This document shows, in pieces, positions 56,707-64,000 of a DNA stretch of 64,000 bases. Each line of letters opens with the position of its first letter. The first letter of the stretch is position 1. This stretch comes from Mermis nigrescens (Eukaryota; Nematoda; Enoplea; Mermithida; Mermithidae): contig JAVLUZ010000142.1 of NCBI GenBank assembly GCA_036768485.1, forward strand, positions 2,603,848 to 2,667,847, written 5' to 3'. The notes beneath the pieces were generated by a model. It saw only the letters and a program-made list of their open reading frames with translations. It was not told the DNA's origin and ran no database searches. A program made the position numbers and the translations under genes.

Positions 56707-57680
56707 ACGTAATTGAGAAGTCCAAATAGCGGACAGGTCCGAAGGCCGTCACTTGAAAGCGTTCGGTCATTAGCGTGAATCGAACTAGTGCTCAATTTCT
56801 TAAAGCAAATTGCTCAGTTTTAACCGAAGGTGAAACACCATCTCAACGGGTTAAGTGCATTCGTGGGCAGCACCAAAATTCTGGGGTATGCAAGATTTTC
56901 GAAGGTCAAAAATGGTGGTATGGCGAAAAACACCATTTTTCAACGTTTCTCATCGAGCACTATCCATTGGCTTCAAAAATTGCGGAAAAAAACAGAAAAA
57001 ATTCTAATACTTGAAATCTGGGGGATATTTTGATTTCTGGGTCGGTATTTTGGTTTCTCGGGGGGTGCATACCTCAAAACTCTCCACACGCCCAGGTGTG
57101 GTTAAGTGAAAACCGGCGAAAGCTAATCCATCCGACCAGCGTTAACGAGCTGAGACGGAAAAGATGTATTCAAGTAATAGTAGCGCCTGAGCTCATTGAG
57201 TGTGTGTGTCCACTCAGAGTTGCCAAGTGCTCTTGTCAAAAAGCCCAATTTCCATCTCAAACTGCCTAAACAACCCCAACCAATGGTTAAGCATACACAG
57301 GCGCTAAAAAACCTCAATTGCTAAAAAGTGCCTCCAACGGCTCAAAAAAACCCAAACTGGTGGAAAACTCCCAACTTGACAACCCTGTGTGCACTACACT
57401 TACACCACCCCTTTTAAGAATGGTGCTTTGGGGAAGCGTCCTAAAGGGATATCCGTTGGATCTCCAATTTAATTGAGTAGTCGAATAACTGGGCAGGTCC
57501 TAAGACCCCCACTGGTCAAGGTGTTCTGCCGCTTGCGCGAGTCAAACCAGTGCTCCATTACCTAAACAAAATTGCGCAGTAAATGAAACATGATCTTGAC
57601 GAACAGCGAAAAGGAGCTGACAAGTACGAGTAATAGAAGCGCCTGAGCTCGATGATTGTGCACTGCACTTACAATTAGAT
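56707..57680. repeat. Diverged direct repeat pair, first copy interrupted by a family A element
   Basis: 56707-57220 (minus the family A insert) and 57470-57680 share an ordered set of strings: GGACAGGTCC/GGGCAGGTCC, GAATCGAACTAGTGCTC/GAGTCAAACCAGTGCTC, AAATTGC(T/G)CAGT, GAGTAATAG/AAGTAATAG, GCGCCTGAGCTC. On the minus strand the GAGCACTAGTTCGATTC block resembles pol III A/B-box material, so an old tRNA-derived SINE is possible. No full tRNA fold is present. Confidence 0.55.
56850..57108. mobile_element. Family A element with perfect duplication, forward
   Basis: The body is 56858-57100 (243 bp), with GTTAAGTG on both sides (56850-56857, 57101-57108). It starts CATTCGTGGGCAGCACC and ends ACGCCCAGGTGTG, and interrupts the repeat described above. 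Confidence 0.88.
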
Positions 57681-58550
57681 TTTACCAAAGTTTAGCCCTG
57701 TTTCTTTTATCCAACTTTATGTATTTACTGTTGGTCATTTAAAGATCACTGTTATAGCTACATATGTACACCTAGGAAGGAGGGGCTTTTCAGTAAAATT
57801 TCTTACGGCATGATTTATTCTCGTCTTCCAACAGATCATGCAAAATAAGGATGGTATTCGCGCATACAGCTTGTCATAAATCGATTCGAAGCAACACAAG
57901 TTCGATTCCTGCTGCAAGATTTTTATTTAGCGCACTTACTGTAGTATATCAAAGCACTGTTTAGATCCTTGAATTAAGTTTATATGGACGGTTTAGCGCA
58001 TTAAAAATGAAAGAATTGCGGCCGCTCGCCCTCACTCAATTTTTCCCTCGAATTACGGTAAATCACTTAGTTAGGCATACTCTAGCCTTTAAAAAATTTA
58101 CTTAAAAGCCCTCGAATAAATGAAACAGACGATAACTTACGTTCTCTTATTCGAGTCTCGGACCTTAGTTTTGTTATGCATTAAATAGCACTTGAATTAT
58201 AACACTTTGAACCGGAAGTTATTCATCGAACAACATGAGCGTTGTCGTCAATGATTTTTCGAGCTGTGATTATTCTACAGCTGTTTTATTACTCGCTGCG
58301 TTCGAGAGGCTCGTTTGCACAATTTTCCAAATTTTGTGTTTGCGTTTGAATAAGGAAACAAGGAATTTATAGACGATTGAACGCTTTTGAAAAAGATTGA
58401 AAATGCAAATGCAGAGTACAAAATTTTTTTCGAACTTCGAAACGATCATACGAGTATAATGATTTTCCAGATTTGTCGCTTTTATGTATGAAAATTAAGA
58501 TTTTTGCGAGCGCTTTTTGCCAGTATAAATTTTCAGTGAAATGAACCTCG
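57681..58550. other. Unassigned stretch
   Basis: No domain or element end is recognised. The minus-strand frame 57917-57735 has no known motif. A TTCGATTCCTGCTGCAAG string at 57899 looks like a tRNA T-loop but has no partner stem. Confidence 0.3.
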
Positions 58551-58835
58551 TCTTGTTTCTGGGGGTGCACCCCCAAATACCCCACGCCCAGGTGTGGTTG
58601 GGGGTATGTAACCCCCTAGAAACTAAAATACCCCCAGAAACCAAATACTCCCCCAGAATTCGATTTTTAAGAATTATTTTTCTTTTTTCCTCAATATTTT
58701 GATGCCATTGGATAGTGCTCGATGGGAAACGTTGAAAAATTGAAAAATGGTGTTTTTTCGGCATACAACCACTTTTAAGACCATTTTTTGACGTTTAAAA
58801 ATTTTTTCACCCCCCATCCCCTCCAGAAATAAAAA
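58551..58835. mobile_element. Family A element(s), reverse, broken
   Basis: A forward family A right end (GGGGGTGCACCCCC to CACGCCCAGGTGTGG, 58558-58602) abuts a reverse copy (58603-58800) with GATGCCATTGGATAGTGCTCG and a missing right end. It lies against the MADF fragment and may have cut it. Confidence 0.6.
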
Positions 58836-58990
58836 TTAAATGCTAAAAGTATCGAAGTTCGTTTCATGCGCCAATTTATTTAAACTTATTTCCCACAAAT
58901 AAGGATGATCTTTAACAGCTATGATTAATAACTCCGTAGTAACGTCGTCAAAATCACCATCAGCCATTTGCAATTAATTAAATTTTAAAC
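58836..58990 (-). CDS. MADF-domain protein, 5' coding exon (truncated)
   Basis: On the minus strand an acceptor ATTTTATTTTTCAG ends at 58991. After a short leader the ATG at 58967-58965 opens MADGDFDDVTTELLIIAVK then DHPYLWEISLNKLAHETN and stops at 58838-58836 after 43 codons. The pattern (L)I.AV..HP.LW..S is the first helix of MADF domains, the Myb-related DNA-binding domain found in Adf-1-like factors and in the second ORF of PIF/Harbinger transposons. A full MADF needs ~85 residues, so about half is missing. A broken family A copy follows directly and may have caused the truncation. It could be a host gene exon whose true donor I missed, or a Harbinger remnant. Confidence 0.5.
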
Positions 58991-59179
58991 CTGAAAAATA
59001 AAATAAAATGAATTGACTTCAACAATAAATTGATCAAAATAAACGAGACACGATATACCACAGCGCTTTTATACGACTAGTACAGAGCAACAAATTAATC
59101 AAAAGTTTAAAGCTTGAAAAATGTAATCATAGGTAGCGCGTTAGCGCGTATTTATAATTCACGTAGGCGCGTTTGTTTA

Positions 59180-59770
59180 CATCCATCAGTGATTTAAAGT
59201 AGTTTATCTTCGTTCTAGAGCTTTGCAAAAACCTAAATTTTTTGCCGAAATCTGAAAATTTACATGGAATTTAATAAGGGACGTCAGCTGGGCGCACTTG
59301 TTTACACTTAACAGTGATGTAAAGTGGTTTACACCTGTGTCTATTTGTCATTAAACCGTTATGGAGACGTAATTTTTTCATGAATGTTGATCGTAATATC
59401 CGGGTAATATCGAATTTACAAATCCGACTAAAATCTTCTTTACACTCGTTGCTAGTGTAAAGTTTACACTATATAATAAGCTTCATTCTAGAGCCTCACA
59501 GTAACTTATTTTTTCCCTAAAGTCGTAAAATATATATGGAAACAGATGTGATACGTCTGCAAGGGGCGCATGAAGAGTAGTGTAAAGTGATTAACACCTA
59601 ATGTTAATTTGTTCTTAGAACATTATAGAGGTTTCATTTCTTAAAAAAAGGCTGATCGTTATATCAGAGCAATATCGAAATTATTAATCCCACTAAAATT
59701 CTTTACACTCTCGTGTAAAGTTTAAAATGTAAATTAAGTTGAGCTCTAGAAAGTTTTGGAAGCATATTTC
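59180..59770. repeat. Diverged tandem repeat, ~260-275-bp units
   Basis: TTCTAGAGC(T/C)-like strings at about 59213 and 59487 and a GAGCTCTAGAAAG at about 59742 mark unit starts. Each unit continues through AAATCTGAAAATTTACATGGAA/AAAATATATATGGAAA, GGGCGCA-, GTGATGTAAAGTG/GTAGTGTAAAGTG and a CTAAAATTCTTTACACTC-type string. At least two and a half units are present. No coding role is evident. Confidence 0.6.
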
Positions 59771-60034
59771 TTTATAGGATGTTCTACGTAACATAAGAAT
59801 TACTAATCAGAATGTTTGTTTCTTCTACAACTAGTAGCTTTGTAAAGTTTAAACCATTCAATTATTAGAAGAACCGCACAGTAAATGAAATCTAGTATTG
59901 TGTTTCCAAATCTTGCTAATTAAAAGTGGGGTACTAGCAAAGAAAAATGCTCCGATGGAACAAAAAATGGGAATATACTTGGGGTTGTGAATTATCGAGG
60001 ATGTAAAAGGAGGGGAATAGGAAAAATCTCCCAA

Positions 60035-60655
60035 TGTTATATGCCAAGAATCGCAAAATATGTAAAAAATCAGACTTTCTCTAAACAAAGCAAAAAATCG
60101 AAGTATATTCTGCGGCCATTGAAAAATGTAAAAGTTTAGTAAACAAATGCTGTAGACATGTGTAAAACAGTATCTACATAAGGTCTGTTGCACGTCAGCT
60201 TCCGTGTTTCCTACTGCTTTGAACCAAGAATATCATCGATTGTCTTGAATGCATCGATATGTACTATTTCATTCAATTCGCTTAGCTACTGCATTGCTGT
60301 TTTCGCTGCTTTTTTCAATCAATTTTTTGGTAATTTAAATATTGCTTGCACTTTGACACTTAGAATGGCTGTATCTGCTAAGTGACATGCTTAGTAATAA
60401 TGAAATACGAACAACTTAATTATGATTTGTTAACAACATTTCACTTTCAGTCACATTATTAAGCAACTCAAAGTTCAATGAAGTCTGCAAAAAGTTGCAT
60501 TACGTAATATGCTTTTAAGATATTATGTCAATCAGAGAAAATTATTTTAAAATAATACGTTTTTTCAGAGACCGCAGAATATACTTCGATTTTTTGCATT
60601 GTTCAGAGAAAGTCTGATTTTTAATATATTTTGCGATTTTTGGCATGGAAAGTGA
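60035..60655. repeat. Inverted repeat (~90-bp arms) of coding-like sequence
   Basis: The arm at 60125-60035 (minus) and the arm at 60565-60655 (plus) are about 90% alike: CCGCAGAATATACTTCGATT, AGAGAAAGTCTGATTTTT, ATATTTTGCGATT and TTGGCATGG/TTGGCATAT. Both translate to PQNILRFFALFRESLIF. The plus arm follows a TTTTTTCAG acceptor-like string. The minus arm belongs to a longer frame (60193-59858) rich in hydrophobic residues (YIPIFCSIGAFFFASTPLL). The protein is not recognised. The spacer is about 440 bp. Confidence 0.6.
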
Positions 60656-61029
60656 GTTGTTTTCTAAGTACGATTGTTAAGCCGCCTTGTGCGAAGATTA
60701 TTTAGAGCAACCGCTACTTGGAGAGAATAAACCAATATGTTTACTTAGCTCTTAATTAAAGCTCATTTAAAAGTGACACAGATTTAAATTAAAGACGTTA
60801 TGCTTTAATCGAATGAAGAAGTTATCCTTAATTCATTTATAATAGACTGTGAAATAAAAGATTAGCAAAGCTTCCGAAGCCGCTAATATAAAGAAGATAA
60901 GTCATGATCCGTACGATACTCAAACAGTCCATAAGTTACGTTTTAGCTTAAACAACTCGTAGCAGATTTAACTAGACATAACAACATCAAAACCAATAGC
61001 AAAGTTCAAGGGTCAGCTAAACGCCCGCG

Positions 61030-61284
61030 ATGTCCGAAATTTTCTGCTGCGGACAATGCGATTTTAGTTCAAAAATACGAAAAGCATCAAAAAGTTTTGG
61101 ATGCCCCTTTCTGGCTATATGTACGGCCAATAAGAAAAACGAAGCCTGGCAAAGGTTATTGAATGAATATAACGCGATAGTCGGCCGAAAAAGGTCGATT
61201 CGTCCATTGAAAACGAAATTACGTCTATGTTGGCAGGGCATCATCAAAACCGAAACGGCGGTCAGCAAGGTTAACGGGGACTAA
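61030..61284 (+). CDS. Myb/SANT-like (MADF-type) ORF, probable PIF/Harbinger accessory protein remnant
   Basis: An ATG at 61030 opens 84 codons. The segment ANKKNEAWQRLLNEYNAIVG then RKRSIRPLKTKLRL matches the second and third helices of the Myb/SANT-like domain of PIF/Harbinger accessory proteins, where KK.EAW..L..EYNA and LK.KW are the conserved positions. Here the last Trp of the KW motif appears as Leu, and the first ~30 residues (a CGQCDFSSK-like start) do not fit the domain, so the copy is probably decayed or the start is wrong. It stands 620 bp from a broken Harbinger transposase on the other strand, which supports the assignment. It could alternatively be a domesticated host gene. Confidence 0.55.
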   Translation: MSEIFCCGQCDFSSKIRKASKSFGCPFLAICTANKKNEAWQRLLNEYNAIVGRKRSIRPLKTKLRLCWQGIIKTETAVSKVNGD

Positions 61285-61901
61285 ACACGGGTGTCGAAAC
61301 AGGGATAATGTTTCAAGAAAATCTAAATGAAATAAGCTAATTTGAACAAATAACTACAAGTGCCGCAAAAAAAGTTGTGTAATATTCTTGTTAGTGCAAA
61401 ATAACAATTACAAGACACTTTAAAAAATCAATCGCAACTTTTTGGATTGCACAAACTGTATAACTCCATATTGAGCAAAGACACATTGATTTGGTCGAGG
61501 AAATGAGTCAATATGGAGCCATGGTAAATACCCAAAATTTTGAAAATTTGTTATTTTTTTACGAATCTTGCATGTGTTCACAAGAAGTTTTGTTTTGTAC
61601 CCGAAACTAAATTGTCATTTGTTTTGAAATATGTTACATCAGAGAGTTCTTAATAGCTTTCGAGACTAACCTTTCCGACTACAATTTAACATCGAAACAA
61701 CAGAGGATTCTGAAAGAGTAGCAGTCAAAGCCGATCTGCCCAAAATTTAAGCCTTCTTTATCATAAATCGGCATGAAAAAAATTATGGGGGAAGTCCACC
61801 ATAAATTTTTTCATGAAAAACGGGCAGAAATCGATGAGAAATATTTTATCATCTGACTTTTGGGGCCAAATTTATACTTACTGACATCAAAAGTCATCAG
61901 A

Positions 61902-62160
61902 CTAAACAGTTGATTTCGAATGCAAATTAAACACTTCCGCCACAGCAAAATAAGTGCTTCCAGTTCTTTAGAAATGCAACGTTATTGCCAATTTTAATTC
62001 CGTTGAACAATTTGGATTTCCCTTTGCAGGTACTATCACCGGTAAATAAGCATGAATTCTTTTAAAACAACTTTTCGTAAATCCAAAATGAAGGTGAAAA
62101 TCTTCATCCGGAATGTCATAAAAATTACGAGACTTAAATGAATGTCGTTTTGATTGAAAA
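61902..62160 (-). pseudogene. PIF/Harbinger transposase remnant
   Basis: On the minus strand: FKSRNFYDIPDEDFHLHFG, FTKSCFKRIHAYLPVIV, GNPNCSTELKLAITLHF, then an in-frame TAA (61970-61968), then RTGSTYFAVAEVFNLHSKST in the same frame and a second stop at 61904. The order FY..PDEDF...F...K..F..I, L.LAITL.F, TG..Y..(L/V)AEVF...KSTV is the N-terminal part of Harbinger/DDE_Tnp_4 transposases. The DDE catalytic core downstream is not found, so only a stop-broken N-terminal piece survives. A family A element cuts the 5' side at 62172. Confidence 0.8.
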
Positions 62161-62163
62161 CGA

Positions 62164-62437
62164 GTTGAAACCATACATGGGCGTGGGGGGGGGCTGGGGG
62201 GGTCTGGACCCCCAGAAACAAAAGACCCCCCAGAAATCAAAAGACCCCCCAGAATTCAATTTTTTGAAAATTTTTTCGTTTTTTTCGCAATTTTTTGATG
62301 CCAATGGATAGTTCTTGATGAGAAACGTCGAAAAATGGTGTTTTTATCGCCATACCACCATTTTTGAGGCCATTTTTTGACCTTCAAAAATCTTGGACCC
62401 CCCCAGAATTTTCTTGCTGCCCACGTATGGTTGAAAC
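62164..62437. mobile_element. Family A element with perfect duplication, inside the Harbinger remnant
   Basis: The body is 62172-62429 (258 bp), between copies of GTTGAAAC (62164-62171, 62430-62437). It starts CATACATGGGCGTGGGG and ends CTGCCCACGTATG. It sits at the 5' edge of the transposase remnant. Confidence 0.9.
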
Positions 62438-62524
62438 CATCGAAAGTGCCATATTTTTACGAAAACAACTTTCAATTGTGCATGCTGATGCAAAGAATAT
62501 GGTTTTAATCAAAAGTTAACCCAG

Positions 62525-62700
62525 CCCCTGTCTCGTCTAATCATTCGACTAAATCACGTCTAACTTCGACAGAATTCCGACGCGTCCAACTTAGACACGT
62601 CTAATGAGAAACACAGTTAAGAATCGACGCGTCTAAATCTAAAAATTTAGACGCGTCTTAGCTTAGACGTCTCATGATAAACCCACCCCTGAATCGTAAG
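62525..62700. repeat. Palindromic segment rich in ACGCGTCTAA motifs
   Basis: A perfect hairpin with 13-bp arms (GACGCGTCTAAAT and its complement, 6-nt loop) lies near 62625-62660, within a run of GACGTCTAA-like motifs. The segment is framed by CAGCCCCTG (62522) and CCACCCCTG (62688), both resembling hAT-type CAGGGG termini. This may be a small fold-back element; no duplication was found. Confidence 0.5.
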
Positions 62701-63099
62701 CTTGTTTAAATGACACATTTAATGCCGTCAATCATACGCTGATTTCTAATCTCATAAGTTCCCGCCAAAATTGTCTGCCATATTGGCCCAAAAAATAATC
62801 CAATAAGTTCCGAATGCAATATTATCCGACGGCGTCCATAATTGTCAGCTCAGTGTGCAAGAATTTTACGGCTGCAAGAGGTACAAAAGGTTATTTGGCA
62901 TCCGGTACTTGCGTTATTATTCAAGATATTTTGCATTCGGTTGTACTTATTTGTCAATTTAATGTATACATCAAATTACGTTTATACGCTAGAATTAATA
63001 TAAAAATGTTTATTCAATCTGAAATTGCAATATTTCCATGCAAAAAATTGCGCACGGTCTGATTTTTACATTGATCCAAAAGAACTACTAATCTCTAAT

Positions 63100-63393
63100 C
63101 TACCGCATCGACGATTGGCCAATTGTTATCGCAGCAACGCTGGCGCTTTGATGTCTACATAAAAATTGTTTGGCGAAAGCTCGCCGAAATTTTTCGTAGC
63201 CGTAGGCGTATACCGGTAAATTCGTCGAGGCGCTGATCACGGAAATGGAGAGAAGAAATAGATTGATTTCGTCGTAGAGCGACGATGTGTGCATTTCGCC
63301 GATCAAATTTATGACGAAACTGTAGCAATACGGTATGATTGAAAATAACGCCGTGTTAATGATGACTATCGACATGTTTTTCGTCAATTGAAC
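63100..63393 (-). CDS. Seven-transmembrane receptor, terminal exon (TM6-TM7 and tail)
   Basis: On the minus strand the open frame enters near 63393, where a CTATTTTCTTTCTCGGGCGAG tract supplies an acceptor, and ends with TAG at 63102-63100. It reads VQLTKNMSIVIINTALFS (helix start), IIPYCYSFVINLIGE, then LYDEINLFLLSISVISAS, TNLPVYAYGYEKFRRAFAKQ and a short Ser-rich tail. A helix with a mid-helix Pro and Cys, then a helix ending NLPVYAY, followed by an amphipathic FRRAF segment, matches TM6, the TM7 NPxxY region and helix 8 of rhodopsin-class receptors, closest in style to nematode Srsx/Srx-type chemoreceptors. The first five helices lie beyond the window or were not found. It is a membrane protein, probably sensory, but the ligand is unknown. 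Confidence 0.65.
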   Translation of the reverse strand, partial: VQLTKNMSIVIINTALFSIIPYCYSFVINLIGEMHTSSLYDEINLFLLSISVISASTNLPVYAYGYEKFRRAFAKQFLCRHQSASVAAITIGQSSMR

Positions 63394-63579
63394 CTCTCGC
63401 CCGAGAAAGAAAATAGCACGCAAAAATGTAGAAAAAACGAGAGAAGCAGAATTTCGGGGAAAAATCATAGAAAACATGTAAAAATAAAGACAAAAACACG
63501 TAAACGTGGCAGATTATATAACATCCGCAAAGACAAAGACGGAAAAACGGAAATTAAAGCAAGTGTACGAATTCTTTTC

Positions 63580-63960
63580 AATTGTTGTACGTGTTCTGGG
63601 GGGCTTCGACACCAGAATGGCTACTGACCTTCCGCAATGGCTGCCGGCCGACCCAACTCCCAGGATTTTTGATTTAAAAAACTATATGTGTTTTTAAGCG
63701 TTTTAACTAACTTCTGGCTCAAAAGTGTCAAATTTTTTAGGTTTGGCGACATAAATTCGGGCTATATTTTGTTCACTTTACTTTCATTTTTTCTAAATTT
63801 TTGAAATGTTTTATTCTTATTTCTTAGAAAGAGCGAGCGTTGTCTGGAACGTCAGAAAACAAAGTTTTTGACGTGTACACATCGTTTTTAGCCGAAAAAT
63901 ACTTTTTAAAAAATTTTGGGGCTTATCCTCCTCAGAATTCCCATGCGGTACATGCATGGT
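63580..63960. mobile_element. Family B/C-like element, reverse, diverged
   Basis: Inverted family-like order: GTGTTTTTAAGCGTTTTAAC, CTCAAAAGTGTCAAATTTTT, TTCTTAGAAAGAGCGAGCG, GTCTGGAACGTCAGAAAAC and CCCATGCGGTACATGCATGG at the right end. The core is decayed. Confidence 0.6.
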
Positions 63961-64000
63961 CACATATTTTCATATATGGGCATGGGGGAAAGGGACCCAT

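Noticed and set aside
57860..57925. tRNA-like TTCGATTCCTGCTGCAAG
   Set aside because: The T-arm cannot pair and no D-arm, anticodon arm or acceptor stem is present.
60188..60385. 65-codon plus-strand frame ending near a GTAATT donor
   Set aside because: No domain, no matching exon, and it lies in the spacer of an inverted duplication.
1..64000. CRISPR arrays, operons, ribosome binding sites, phage or plasmid features
   Set aside because: None was seen. Repeats are irregular eukaryotic transposons and diverged satellites, and genes are split by GT-AG introns.

Overview
The window is nuclear DNA from an intron-rich, AT-rich eukaryote and not from a prokaryote. Introns are GT-AG, genes are split into short exons, there are no operons, and the space between exons is packed with small transposable elements. 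The best guess is an ecdysozoan, probably a nematode with a large repeat-rich genome. That rests on the RNA-binding gene, which looks like the SUP-26/Shep/RBMS family, and on a chemoreceptor-like 7TM exon at the right end. The species is inferred, not shown.

The main gene runs on the + strand from about 26.2 kb to 49.8 kb and may start further left. It encodes a two-RRM protein of the RBMS / Drosophila Shep / C. elegans SUP-26 family. Recognised coding exons are 26242-26418 (linker and RRM1), 30189-30280 (end of RRM1), 31978-32197 (RRM2), 35081-35191 (end of RRM2 and basic tail), 46802-47011, 48140-48430 and 49721-49801 (C-terminal low-complexity region and stop). Splice phases agree at every junction except 32197/35081, where the phases do not match and a small exon may be missing. 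An exon-like segment at 21801-21923 may belong to the 5' part.

Other coding traces: a minus-strand terminal exon at 16398-16577; two exon-like segments at 7209-7393 and 9425-9508; a MADF-domain fragment at 58836-58967 (-); a Myb/SANT-like ORF at 61030-61284 (+) next to a broken PIF/Harbinger transposase at 61902-62160 (-); and the last exon of a seven-transmembrane receptor at 63100-63393 (-).

Most of the rest is non-autonomous DNA transposons. I use these names. Family A (~150-270 bp) has ends like CATACGTGGGCAGC and GCCCAGGTGTG. Family B (~390-420 bp) has ends like CATACATGCACAGC and ATCATGTATG. Family C has ends like ATACATGTAACGGC. Family D carries TTTGTACATGTACAAAG palindromes. Family E has ends like CAGTGGCGGAT and CCGCCCCTG. 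Family F has ends like CAGGCACGTAGCT. The 'TAG-hAT' group has ends TAGNGNTGTSC plus short subterminal repeats. Nineteen copies read here have 8-bp target-site duplications (16 perfect, 3 with one mismatch). They fit the hAT pattern nTnnnnAn at 14 of 19 for each fixed position. A and B copies repeatedly sit inside other elements, so they are the younger layer. A 729-bp fold-back element with TA duplications lies at 30666-31394.

Tandem arrays include one on each side of the RRM2 exon (built from the exon's own splice-site regions), a ~1.9-kb array at 42120-44000 with recurring GGCGCGAAGCGCC cores, and 1.4 kb of degenerate TTGG repeat at 44068-45460. No tRNA, rRNA, CRISPR array or prokaryotic regulatory site was recognised.
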